Part shown: positions 43,218 through 55,283 of the stretch, piece after piece
Layout: each line of letters opens with the position of its first letter
Numbering within the stretch: position 1 is the stretch's first letter
Assembly (NCBI GenBank): GCA_023853785.1
Contig: JAJIRX010000223.1
Span: 53,094 to 117,093 of the forward strand
Origin: Psilocybe azurescens
Taxonomy: Eukaryota > Basidiomycota > Agaricomycetes > Agaricales > Agrocybaceae
DNA length: 64,000 nucleotides
Reading direction: 5' to 3'
Translations under genes and position numbers: made by a program
Notes under the pieces: model-generated
What the model saw: only the letters and a program-made list of their open reading frames with translations
Told to the model about the DNA's origin: nothing
The model's database searches: none

Positions 43218-45184
43218 GGCTGAAGACTATGTGGGTAACGCGAGGGAGATGGGAAGAGCAAGGTTGAATGCGATACCACGATGTGGGAATGTTATGTGTC
43301 ACAGCCTCGAGCACAGCATCGTGTCCAAGTCATGAAATTAGTGCCCCAGTGATTAGCCAGCTCTCTGGTCACTGCAAATGAATGAGATTGGGAAGCTGAT
43401 TGCCGTTCCTGTATAAGAACGGCCTGTTGATATCTACATGAACGGGCGGTCAGGCCTTGAAGGACGGTTAAGTGAATGAGGTTAAGGCGATTCAACATGA
43501 AGCTCCGGCTCTTGCTCTACAAGAATGGGCTCAGAACTTCAGGATGTACTTGGCGGTGATCACGTTGCACACCGTGGCTGCACATTGATATGTCGCGAAT
43601 GTAATCTTAATCATACGTCTGTGACATGATCGTGACTCTCCCATAGTTGAGCCGAAACCTCAACCGCAAAGTAGCGCAAAGTTCAACGTCGACTACCAAC
43701 TTGCTACCAACAGATGTCCCAAACGTCCCAAACATCGCAGTCATGCAAAAATTACAGTACGACAAGGTCTTTGATCTGAGGACTAAATTGCTGGACATAA
43801 AAATCACAATGCTCATACTGAACGACCGTAGACGTAGTTCCAATGACATGTTGTTGAATGTTTGAACACAAGTGCTGACCTGAGGCACCAGGGCTGGAGC
43901 TGGGCAACACCATGTTGAAAGGTCCTGGAAGAATTCGGATACCATAGTTGTTGAATCTTTTTATAGTAATCATGACTGTTCCAATGATATTTTGCAAAAG
44001 CAGCTATGCCATCTCCATCGTCAGGTTGTCGACTTCGCCTTTAGCTTTGTTCTATCATTGCGCCTTGACGGTCTCTGAAACGTCTTAAATAAATAACGCG
44101 AATTTCTTCAACGCTCTTCTACCATTGACATTCAATGTTCTCGTCAACCCAGTTGACTATCGGCGGCTTCCAGTCATCCGGACGATGGAAATGCATCAAA
44201 GGCTCTAGTAACTATTGTAGCCATTTTATGCATGCCTTTTGACACAAAGTACTAAATTCGTCTTTCTGGCAGGCCTCTGCGAAACCCATTCGCCATTCGC
44301 CAGACGGGCGGAAATTCCCTGGCCTTCTCATCATCATTCGAAAATGCCTCTATTGCCCGATTACAACTCAATATTCAGAAAATGACTTGTCACCACTCCA
44401 GCACAGAGTTCTTTTTTCTTTTTCTTCTGTACGGACTCCCATCAATACCGCTTTTTAGTGACTATACCACCACAAGCGCCAAGCAATGAGAGGTTTATTG
44501 CATTGTACTCAGTGGTGCCCAGATTGTGGTGCTCTATGACTGGCTGTTTGACGTTAGCACGGCCCATCTATTCAATTCGTTGCCTTCTCTGTGCCCTTCC
44601 CGTGGCACTGGGCGTTCGATATCCAAGTTGACTTGTGGGTGTCGTATCCACCTGAAAGGTGGCCTGTTAGCTGCATTCCACACGGCATCCAGCCTAATCA
44701 TCGTCTCTGTTGACCGCCATGATGCAGTTGTATTCGATTTTTCCGCGAGCGATTCGTCGTATTGTGCAACCAGTGGACGATGGACGTAGAACGAACGTCA
44801 TGGAAGCGGTCGGCTTCACACCTCTTGTCCTCTTGTTCGACATGCTGGCCCACCAGCGAAGAAGTCGCTGGCCATGTTTCAAGCCTTCTTCTATCGTTCT
44901 TCGAGAGAATTTTGCTGATATATTTGTAGGAAAGAAATTCAACGCTCACAGAAGATCTTTCGGACTGCATTAGTTCGCCAATATTATTCACATTCTTTGG
45001 AACTTGAAGGAGGCTTTGAGCTGGAGAACATTGGCACCCGGCCTAGAACAAAGAGGAAGGCTCGATTGTTGAGGACATACCCCGCACAGGTCCGATGGAA
45101 TATATGGTCCGACGAAGAAGAGCTTGAGCAGCGAAGCTTGACTCATTGCGCCAGCGCTACTAAAATGACGACACGTAACCTCAC
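43218..45184. other. No confident gene
   Basis: Several frames of 60-112 codons exist on both strands but none matches a family or has clear splice context. Base composition is host-like, not AT-rich. An undetected lineage-specific gene cannot be excluded. Confidence 0.4.
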
Positions 45185-46260
45185 TTCCAACGTTTTGAAT
45201 TTGAAGCTCGTTGACTTCAAGTTTGTTTCAAGAGTCATCGCAAACTCATCATCAACCTTCGTCCACCTACCAGCACGATACACGACGACATGCCCACTGT
45301 CGGGTCCCTTCCCCCTTACCAAGTATTATCCCACGGATTCCCATTACATCCCGATCGCGGCTTACTTACAACCTTACAAGATGGGTGAGCATACGACTGA
45401 CCAGCCTGAAATAACTCATGGCTGCATAGCTGATTCTGTCAAGGAGCTCGTCGGTGTGATTGGCGGCAGAAACTCTGGCCTCAATTTTGATGAAATAGCA
45501 TAGTTTACGATTGTTGAGTTCCGGAATGCCGTATTCTATCAGTGTCAGATGCTGGTTGCTGCAGGTCGATAAATTTTCTCAGATATCGTCGGAGAATCGA
45601 GACGGGCGCCACGCCGGATGTGATCTAGGCCAAGTAGGTCTCCCTTTTAATTTTTTACTTTCGTACATTCAATTGCATCTATCTAGGCTCTTTCCCACGT
45701 CCATAACGTCTACCACCCTCTGAAGGGCAAATATGTTATTGGAGCTCTATACCGACTTAGCCGGTGACGGCAGTTTGTATTTATTCGTTCCATTTGCCAC
45801 ATCAACCACCCTTCCAGTTAAATACCAGCAGCAATAAGATGTAATGTTGCTTTTCCATCATCCTCGCGACCACATCGACGTTTCATATCATCGGCACGCT
45901 TGGTCAAATCTCTCCAGAAATTTAGTCCCTCCACAAAGACAAACACTGAACCGCTATCAGAGGACAACATCTGGAGGGTGAAATGTGCACAAAAGGATCT
46001 TGCGTCAAGATCTTGGAAGGATCACCTATTGGACCGAGTATTATTCACCGAATAGTCCGGTACACAGGTTAAACTATTTAGAAGTGGCTGCAGAAAATCC
46101 ACAATTCGCGACATATGGCTAACTAAGTAAAAAGGCCAACCTGCAGCCTTGGGCGCCGTTTTGAACTTCTCTCGACAATCAAGTGGCATGAATCCTACAC
46201 TTCGTTCCATACCTACCAGCTGGCATATTGATTTGGGCCCTACGAGACCGCATTGGATGT
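45185..46260 (+). repeat. Segment duplicated in inverted orientation at 33,440-34,470
   Basis: A frame at 44,997-45,503 (LKLVDFKFVSRVIANSSSTFVHLPARYTTTCPLSGPFP in the shared part) is open here, but the other copy uses the opposite or another frame for the same DNA. This copy has no hAT-like insertion at the point matching 34,471, so it acts as an approximate empty site. Confidence 0.55.
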
Positions 46261-46410
46261 TTATTGGCTCCGACTTGGAATTTACCATCGTCGATCCGGT
46301 GTAAGCTGACACACCAACGAGATGATCTTGACGAGAGCATTAAAATCCACTGAGAATCTATCTTCCTACCTTCTTCATATCCCATAAAACGAAGCGGCGC
46401 CTGTTTTCGA

Positions 46411-47180
46411 CTTAGCATATGCGCTTCTAAACCTCTTCAAAGAACCAGGTCAACAAGCTGATCTGGGGATGCAATTTTACATTACGAAGAGGCTCTCAAA
46501 CTCAATCCTCCACCACGTTTTCAAATGTCCAAGTGTCTAAACGGCCTAGCAGTTGGACTTCCCATCCGATTGAAAAGACTGGCCAGAGAGACGAGCTGGC
46601 AATGCAATCTCACTGCACCAGGAGGCGCTTAGGCCATGCCCCTTCCTTATCTTGGATGAGACAACTCCCTCTGTGGCCTAGCAGCTGCGCTGCCCAGTCG
46701 TTCTCACGATTTCAGCGACAGAAGTCCGATCTTGTTGAAGCCATTCAATTTTATAAACAGGCTTTCGAGTGCCTGCCCTTTTCTCATCCCATGCGAGCCA
46801 ACTATCTCTTTGGCATAACGGGCAACCTTCACACCCCTTCATAGAGACAAGTCACCAAACGGGCTCGAAGAAGCCATATCGCTCTACAGACATGCACTTG
46901 AACTACTGCCTTAGCTCCACGTTGATCGAGCGGACACTTTGTTCGCCCTGGCAGCGTGTCTGTAGAGCTTCCATAAAGATCGCATCTTAGCACCTCAGCA
47001 GAGCGATTTCAAGGAGACAAATCAACAAGACAGGTTGGATGGAGCCATGCCTTTGCACAGTGAACCACTCGAATTGCCCCCTTTGCCCCATGCTGATCGA
47101 GCGAATTCTCTGAACGCCCTAACAACTATCTATCAGAGCTTCCACAGACAACGCCTATCAACAACTCAGCGGAGCCTCCC
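46411..47180 (+). pseudogene. Decayed TPR-protein gene fragment
   Basis: It aligns with about 53,770-54,350 of the TPR gene: QADLG...LYEEALKLNPPPRFQ, then the DLVEAIQFYKQAFECLPFSHPMRANYLFGI block (about 46,730-46,815) and LDGAMPLHSEPLELPPLPHADRAN further on. Stops and frame changes occur every 30-80 codons. In the block around 46,770 this relic keeps the frame (ECLPFSHPMRAN) that the copy at 54,125 has lost. Confidence 0.65.
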
Positions 47181-48458
47181 CCTGTAACAGCCTTGGTCTA
47201 ACAGGGACACTCCAGACCCCTCGAAAAGAAGTCACCAAACACGCCTGGTGAAGCCATGTCAATGTGCAGAGAGTCGCTTAAATTACCCACTTCGCAGCAA
47301 GCTGAGCGAACTGGAACACTCTCCGGCACAGCGACTCTTCCGAGCATTCCAAAAGACCGCGTATCGGTACTCCAGGGCATCAATGATGTCCACAAAAGGC
47401 AGCTTCGTGTCAAGATCCTGGAAAGATCACCGTCCGAGTCAACGATTAGTTTGACAGGGAAGACGGTTGGCACACAAAAATGTATGATTTCGGGACACAC
47501 AGTGTAACTTTTGAAAAGGTTCAACCTGTAATTTTGGGCGCCACCTTCAGGATTCTTGACAATATGAGATGACACACATGGTGTAAATGATCTACACACT
47601 TCCTTTCTTCGCCTACCAGATTCCTTCTCATCTCTAAGTAGGCTTCTCGAGCAGCAGCCAAACATGCCGCCCCTGGTCTACATTCCTTCGATCGACTTCT
47701 CTTTATTCTTGTAGGTCTTGTTCTGTCTTTCGCAAAGGGGTGACTTTCACGTGTCTTATGGGCTGTTATTAATGTATATTGTTTCTAAAATATAGGATAT
47801 GCGGTTGTCAAGTCAGTAAAAGACGGAAGGGACAGTGCAACTTGAAGGATATGCTAAACTGCAGTCTGGCTAGTTCAATTGGTATACAGTCGAATACTAA
47901 GCAAATCGTTAATTTCGAGTGGGTCGCGCTCCAGAATCTGAACTTCCACTGCTCTGAACATCAGAACTTGTCGATCCCTGGCTAATCACTGGGCTTGTTT
48001 TGAGTTTGATTGGAACTCAACATTGAGATATATTTATACCTTCAGCATAACGGCCTACATGAGTTCACGGAGATGAGACCATGATGGGTCGCAACAAGGT
48101 TTCATGGCAGCAAGCAAATAACCAATCGAAGAGCCAAATGGAATCGTCACCCCTGGCGTGACTCATGTTTGGCAGAGATGCGTCATGTCACACGTGACAT
48201 TTCTCCATCTCCCGACTTGAACCTGCTCTGTTTGCTCACCGTTCATGTTATTCTTCCCTTCTTCTAGCATAACACCCATCACACTTTACCGGCCACGTTT
48301 GACCAATCCTCGTAGGCACACTATGAGTTCCCATGTTGTTTGAAATACTGTTGGCGACCCTCAGTAATGCTATTGGCATTGATTCATTGGTTCCATTCTG
48401 CCAGTAGCCCTCTAGCATATTTTTAACGGGACTCAAGATTAATCCTCATTTCAACCTC
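47181..48458. other. Gene-poor region with faint repeats
   Basis: Short stretches resemble the segment at 46,000-46,200 (CAAGATCCTGGAAAGATCACC near 47,411; GGGCGCC near 47,537). No gene is supported. The end may hold the promoter of the DUF2235 gene. Confidence 0.4.
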
Positions 48459-48548
48459 GTGTACAATGTCGTCGGACATCTGGGAATCACTCTCGTAGTG
48501 CCTTCGCTAATACTATATCTTGTCTTCTCGTTGAAAGAGTCACGACGA

Positions 48549-51308
48549 ATGGATAGCAAAAGAGAACATCCTCTTGCAATGGACAATACCCTCACAGCAA
48601 CACATACGAGCAGCGATGATGAAACAACATTGAAGAATTCCGAGAACAGCACCATGTCGTGCCTTTGCGAGCCTCTTGCCAATGGACATTTCGGAAGAAA
48701 CCTTGTGGTGTCCATTGACGGGACTGCGAATCAATTCGGCCTAAAGGTAAGCATCTTGGGTAACTGTACGCGATCCATGATCCGCTAATTGTTACTCGAA
48801 AAACACCAATATTGTCGAGCTTTACAGTCGACTAATCAGGGACAAAACACAGCTCACCTACTACAACAGTGGGATTGACACATACGTTGCAGATTCAAAA
48901 TCATGGTTCTCGCTGAATGCATGGAACCAGTTTATCTCTCATGAGTGGGACAAGGCCTTCGCCATGTATATATCTTCACGTCCCTCGCTGATGGAATTCT
49001 TCTGACATTGTTTATCATCCAGGAATTTCAAATCCAAGGTACTCGATGCCTATGAATGGCTGTCGGAGAACTACAAACGAGGAGACAGGATCTTTCTATT
49101 TGGTCTGTGATATTGGCGGTTCATCGAAGACGCTTACTCATATCGATAATAGGATTCTCTCGTGGTGCTTACCAGGTGCGAGTCATTGCTGGTATGATAG
49201 AAAAGGTCTGTTTGTTATTCGTTTTAGGGGAATTTAGGCTGAGATCACGGGGACACAGGTGGGGCTTCTTCACAAAGGCAACAGACAGCAAATTCTGTTG
49301 TAAGTAGGGTTTTCCATACGATTGAGTGACTTTCACCTGATTAGTATTCTTAGTGCGTATGATCTTTATTAAGCGACTTTGGCGAAAAGAACACGGAAAG
49401 GGCCCCAAGAAACCGCTGTGCGAAATGCCACAACGCAGGTCGCTTCGAACGCCGCAGGTGAACTCGGCAACGGTCAGAATTTGAAAAACTCAGTTTTCGT
49501 CATATGTGTAGTCTCTTGGTCAAGGAACCAACATCACCAAAGTACAGCATGGAATACGAGAGATATCTAACGAGGACCATATGACAGACAATGTGGACGC
49601 AGAGACAAACCATACTGTCACAAATGACCATGAATCCAGAGCCACTGTCAATATTGAAAAGAATGAGCCCCTTTTAATGACGACGTCCAAGGTGGCTTGG
49701 AAGAGAGTCCTGAGGCCCTATGTAAACATTTCAAGGAGTTTCTCTCAAATAGTGAAGTCAAAGTTCATTTCGTCGGCTCGTGGTAATTGATTTTATCCGC
49801 CTCCTCCATGTGCTATACCTGAACAAAGTATATTAGGGACACTGTGTCATCAGTCGGTATTTTACAAGCCGAATGCCTACCAGAAACAACGACTGGTATG
49901 ACTCATGTCTGCTGTTTTCGGCACGCACTTGCGCTCGACAAGTTGAGAGTGAAGTTTCTACCGGAATATGCCAACGGGGGCTCAGGTCCGCTCCCAAAGG
50001 ATGATTTAACAGCTCATTCTTCCAAGGAACCCTTCGGCGTCAAGACAGAAAGCTTCGCTGGCACGAAACCGCATAGCAGACAAAATAAATCTCGCGAATG
50101 TTTGCAACAAAAAAGGAGGCGATATCAAAGAAGTGTGGTTCGCTGGCTCTCACTCGGACATGTAAGTAGTATAATGACATTTCTTCCACATTCTCATCTG
50201 TTTTAATTTCATAATAGTGGCGGCGGGAACGTCAAAAATTTGAAGAACAATCAATTTGGCCCCTCCCTTCGTTGGATGACATACGAGGCTCTCATATGGG
50301 GATTAAAAATGACAGCCTTTGATCAAAGATGGGCACCACTCGCACCGAAATTGTCCATGAATTGGAAGTGGAATATTCTTGAAAACCTTCCTATTTTGCG
50401 ACTTTCATATACAAGTCCGAATGCCGTCACAAGGAGGTGGGTGTGCTTAAATATTTCAACCTGTGCCAGATAAAATCTAATACAATGCCATATTTCATTA
50501 GGCCTCACCGGAAAAGTCCGCGTTTAATTGTACCTGGGCAACTAGTTCATGAATCAGTATATGAACTAATGAAGACAACTTCCAAATCGCAACCTCCAGA
50601 GAAGTTGTATCTTCCGATTGCTTTATTTCCAGACCGAAAGAAGTGGCACAAGGTCCAGTCACCCGAGGATCGTATAGTCGAGAGGGACCCGTACCTACAA
50701 CCCGACCGGATTTTGGACGCCATTGAAGACAACAGGCAGATACCAGCAGACTATAATGTGCTTCTTACATTGTCATCGACCGGTATTTATCTATTTCTAG
50801 TAATATTTAAATACTCTACAATACTAACAGAGCCGTTCCAGCCATCGGCCTACAGTCTATTCGAGAGTGTCATAATGCAGAAGAAACTTTGGTCTCTGTT
50901 CTGAAGTTCGAATCCGTGGAGAGCCAATTGGATGAAAAGAAAAATTGTGTTGCTATCATATCAACAATACTGGATAGATGCTTCGACATGATTCCAGTTG
51001 AGTTTGATTCGGAGGCCAACACTCCAAGTTCACATCCTTCAACCTGGGCACTTTTGAACAAATTATACCCCGAAGGATCATCTGCGCGATCGAAATTCTT
51101 GCATCGTTTTGGTAAGTAAATTTCAGCCCTTTATCACTCCCTTTTAATGTACAGCCTCACTTAAAACACCATTGTAGCTGATGAAATAACCAGAATGCGT
51201 CTAGTCAAGGAGGAGATCCAACTACACACAGAGGCTATGGCGAATCGCCCTCAACCACCCCGACATATTCGCCTGGATTCTATCAAAATCTGGCAATCGC
51301 ACTGCTGA
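48549..51308 (+). CDS. DUF2235 alpha/beta-hydrolase-like protein
   Basis: DUF2235 proteins have an alpha/beta-hydrolase fold; bacterial relatives include Tle1 phospholipase effectors, and the fungal role is unknown. Motifs: NLVVSIDGTANQFG (48,700-48,745), then after a short intron NTNIVELYSRLIRDKTQLTYYNSGIDTYV, the nucleophile elbow GFSRGAYQVRVIAGMIEK (GxSxG, about 49,152-49,205), VGLLHKGNRQQ, VHFVGSWDTVSSVGI, CFRHALALDKLRVKF, EVWFAGSHSDIGGGN (spliced around 50,165-50,217) and LRWMTYEALIWGL. The end is VKEEIQLHTEAMANRPQPPRHIRLDSIKIWQSHC. At least six short introns (for example GTATATA...ATCCAG at 48,965; GTAAGTAAAT...TGTAG at 51,113) are needed. ATG at 48,549 is chosen; an in-frame ATG at 48,459 would add a hydrophobic N-terminus. 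No lesion is obvious, though exon edges near 49,310-49,560 are unclear. The stop is 37 bp before a CACTG element. Confidence 0.75.
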
Positions 51309-51345
51309 ATTCGCTCATTCTCACAACTCCACAAGATGCTGGGTT

Positions 51346-52988
51346 CACTGCTGGCGCCGATCGCTGTATGTCAGACATACAGCGATTTATATACATGACT
51401 TATGTAATAATTGATGTATGTATAGTATACAACAATTATGTTTAGAAATAATACATCAATCAGACATATATTGTGTTCGGTGGCTGTATGTTAAACAAAC
51501 ACTGTTTCTGTTTCTAAGCTGTAAGTAAATAAAATACCGAATAAATAGAATTTATTTTCTTTGGCTGTTTGTCAAAGATACAGAATAGCTGTATATAATT
51601 ACTGTATGTTTTACATACAGATATCGTGTATATAATTGCTGTGTATTATACAAACATCACTTTTGTAAATAAAACTTACAGTTGAAAAACAGAGTTTCTG
51701 TTTGTTTTACTAACAGAATTTGTGTATATAATTTGTGTATGTAAACCTTACACCGAAATATATTCGACTAGCTCAGCGAAGTCGATGAGTGCGCGAAGAA
51801 TTCGCATTTCGAGCGACAGCGACCTCGCACATGATAATAAACGATTGAATAGATCTTTCTATCGCTTGATCGACTAGCCGCGGCCTTGTCATTAAGATTT
51901 TCGGGCAAAGATCACGGTTCTAAGTCACTGGAAACTCGACAAAAGGATAACGATAACTCACCAAGCAGCAACAACGCCTTCACTAACTCGATTACCATGT
52001 CGTCTTTGTCATTGTCCTTGACTGCCAAACGCGTACGAGGAAAATTGCTAAGTCGGTGTTGTTGTCTTTGAAAGGGTCGATACGGCCTTACCTTCTTGAC
52101 TGCATTGAGGGCAGTTGAGAGTCGCGCGAACGTGCATTTCTACATCTCGTTGCTGTCGAGATGGGTCAGTGATCCCTAGTCTGTCAGATGTATGAGTTGC
52201 TCACCTTTCTCGGAATAGGCGTTGACGCTAGACATTGAGATTCGGTACGTGTGGGCAGTGAGAAGTGAGAATATACTCAGTGTGATGGATGATGGTGGAG
52301 AAATTGATAATGGGACTAGTGACCGGTTTCTTCACGCGCTTAAAATTCAATGCCACTCTTTGGCCTTGTCGTTTACAGATGTTAACTGGATTTTGAACCT
52401 TGTAGTCAGTAAAATACGCGCCTTTATCGCCGTCAACCGGATTAGATGAATGAACCGCGAGTCATAGAAAGATCTATTCAATCGTTTATTATCATGTGCG
52501 AAGTCGCTGTCGCGCTTCGAAATGCTAATTCTTCGCGCACTCATCGACTTCGCTGAGCGAGTCGAATACTGTATATTTCGGTGTAAGGTTTACATACACA
52601 AATTATATACACAAATTCTGTTAGTAAAACAAACAGAAACTCTGTTTTTCAACTGTAAGTTTTATTTACAAAAGTGATGTTTGTATAATACACAGCAATT
52701 ATATACACGATATCTGTATGTAAAACATACAGTAATTATATACAGCTATTCTGTATCTTTGACAAACAGCCAAAGAAAATAAATTCTATTTATTCGGTAT
52801 TTTATTTACTTACAGCTTAGAAACAGAAACAGTGTTTGTTTAACATACAGCCACCGAACACAATATATGTCTGATTGATGTATTATTTCTAAACATAATT
52901 GTTGTATACTATACATACATCAATTATTACATAAGTCATGTATATAAATCGCTGTATGTCTGACATACAGCGATCGGCGCCAGCAGTG
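51346..52988. mobile_element. Palindromic CACTG element (EnSpm/CACTA-like), 1,643 bp
   Basis: Ends CACTGCTGGCGCCGATCGCT and its complement are flanked by the 3-bp duplication GTT (51,343-51,345 and 52,989-52,991). Inverted arms extend about 520 bp from each end (to about 51,875 and from about 52,455), longer than in the relative at 11,901, and share its ACATACAG/CTGTATGT units. The inner arm parts are GC-richer (GATGAGTGCGCGAAGAATTC) and the unpaired centre of about 580 bp has no recognised gene. It lies between the DUF2235 stop and the TPR gene. Confidence 0.8.
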
Positions 52989-53064
52989 GTTGTCCCATAG
53001 ACTATGGCGATGTGGCATGTACAAGGAAGCTCTTCGATTCTCTGATCTGTCCTACACCAGGCGG

Positions 53065-54609
53065 ATGACGCTCATCGAATGCCTGGCGAGCGAGATTAAT
53101 GAGCGGTTTGAGATCGGGCAAGAAAGCTATCTGGACGAGAGGATTTTGATGTTCAAGGACATTTTGATCTCACTCCTCCAGGGCATGTTGGTCGAGAAGA
53201 CTACTTACTTGGCTTACTGCCCACTTTATATCAGCGATTTATGGAGACATCCCGAAGAGAAGACATCGACGAGATAATTGAATTCAGCCCTGAGATTCTG
53301 GATCTACTTTCTTCTCCAAATCCCTATCCAGCAGCCAGCACTCTCGCTGCTGTTCTGGGGTCATCTTACCTAGCTCGGTTCAAACTGACAAGTCAGCTTC
53401 ATTATATCAACGAAGCAACTATGCTCTTACAGGAGAGTATCTTCAATTCGTCTCTAACCAATTCCAATCGAGTGGATCTTTTCGATATTTTAGGATATTT
53501 GTTCCATCTTCGGTTCCAGGAAACAGGCCACCGTCCATATCTTGAACAAGCGGAACGGTATTATCATCATACTTTGAGTATCTGCCGTTCATCCGAACCA
53601 GCAGGAACGTATCCTACCCATGGAAAGACAGCGGCGCTCTGCGATCATTTCAAACTGTCGCACCAGCGACGTTATCTTGGCGAGGCCATTAAACTCCACC
53701 GAGATGCTCTCCCAATATTTTCTTCGCATCCTCGAGAACGGGATGGGCCTGTTTTTCTTTTAGCAGATGCCCTCATTTTCCTTTTCCAGGAGTTAGACCG
53801 ACAAGCTGATCTGGACGAAGCGATTTCCTTGTACGAAGAGGCTCTCGCATTGAGTAACCCTCCGCGTTTCCAAAGAGCCAGACGCCTCAATGGTCTTGGT
53901 GTTGTGCTTCGGAAGCGCTTTGAAATGAATGGTCGGCAAAATGACCTTGCCAGAGTCATTGCACTGCACCAGGAAGCTCTCGAGCTATGCCCTCCTCGGT
54001 ATCTTGAACGAGACAATTCCCTCAGCGGGTTAGCAGCCGCGCTAGCGAGTCGTTTCACGATTTCAGGCCAGCAGTCGGATCTCCTCGAAGCCATCAATTT
54101 TTACCAACAGGCTCTTGAGTGCCTCCCCTTTCCCTCATTCTAGGCGAGCAAACACTCTCTTTGGCCTAGCAGGAACACTCCAGAGCCTCTTCGAGGTGAC
54201 AGGCCAACTAGATAAGCTCAATGAAGTTCTTGACTTGCATAGGCAGGCACTCACACTACGCCCTTCTCTGCATGTTGACCGAGCCGACTCGCTCTTTGGC
54301 TTAGCACTTGCCCTTCGAAGTCTCCATAAACACCGGCTATCGGCACCTCAAAGCGACTTTGGGGAGACAGTCCAACGTGATGAACTTGATGAAATGATTT
54401 ATTTGCTCAAAGGATTTCTTGACCTGCGACCTTCACCCCATTCCACGCGGGCCAAGTCTGCCAGTTCTTTGTTCGATGCACTTCTTACCCGGTTTGGAAG
54501 CGCAGGTCATCCAGAGGACCTGATTGATGTGCTCGTTTATCGCAAAGAATTGCTCAATCTCAAATCTCCCAAATCTCCACTCAACACAACGGCTTCAAAA
54601 CCTGCTTAG
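53065..54609 (+). pseudogene. Tetratricopeptide-repeat protein with two frameshifts
   Basis: Fungal proteins of this type carry arrays of TPR helices for protein contacts, often with other signalling domains; none of those is seen here. Repeats are clear from about 53,600: YLGEAIKLHRDALPIFSSHPRERDG, DLDEAISLYEEALALSNPPRFQRARRLNGLGVVLRKRFE, DLARVIALHQEALELCPPRYLERDNSLSGLAAALASRF, DLLEAINFYQQALECLPF, then in another frame HSRRANTLFGLAGTLQSLFE, KLNEVLDLHRQALTLRPSLHVDRADSLFGLALALRSL. One base too many at about 54,130 splits the array (the relic at 46,775 keeps the frame). A second shift near 53,185 separates the N-terminus (LASEINERFEIGQESYLDERILMFKDIL) from GHVGREDYLLGLLPTLYQRF. ATG 53,065 is a guess. 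The protein would end at 54,609 near SPLNTTASKPA. Confidence 0.7.
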
Positions 54610-55283
54610 TGCGGAGCATGTCATGACTTTTCCCTTGAATATTCCATTGACATTCCTCCGACCCTCGCAGAGTAGATATCTATGTTCATGTATTGTGATT
54701 TTCGTTGTATGGCCAGTCTTTGATGCACTTTGGACTTTGGATGATGATTCAAGGGTACTTCCTACAAAGATCCAGCAGCAATATATGCATACGTACATTG
54801 TGTACTTATGTAGTAGACACTAGCTTAGACCCATACATGTGTAGCTTCATATTTATACATGAGATATGAGCCCTTAGCGTTCAACCTTCAATTCGTCCAA
54901 ACTCGTAGATCGCAGTTTATCATTATGCTATTGTCAGCGTCCAGTCTCTAGCGACCCAACCTCTGCATTGCAAGTGACTGTGTGAAATCTTCCGCAAGAA
55001 TAAGGACAATATGTTGGCAGAATATTTTCTAATCGAACTTGAAGAAAACGCTATAGGCGCACCAGTCCAAAAAAAGTTTAGATTACATAGAGAATTACAC
55101 GCATATGTATACACAGTACACAAAAACGAAACGAAGAACCAGAAACACGGAGATCCGACTGCCGTCAATCGCAGATAAGCTCGTCGGGATCGTATACGAC
55201 TTCAGCAGGACTCCTAACAAACGCTCAGCTAGCAATTCAAATGGCCGGTTGGCTTGCAAAACTTACCTTTGTTCAATGCCCTA
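54610..55283. other. Spacer between convergent TPR and Hsp70-like genes
   Basis: From about 54,880 it is the better preserved version of the sequence at 170-565. No gene is recognised before that. Confidence 0.5.

Noticed and set aside
44526..44973. Small frames on the plus strand (82-97 codons)
   Set aside because: No motif, no splice context, and overlapping frames on the other strand are equally long.
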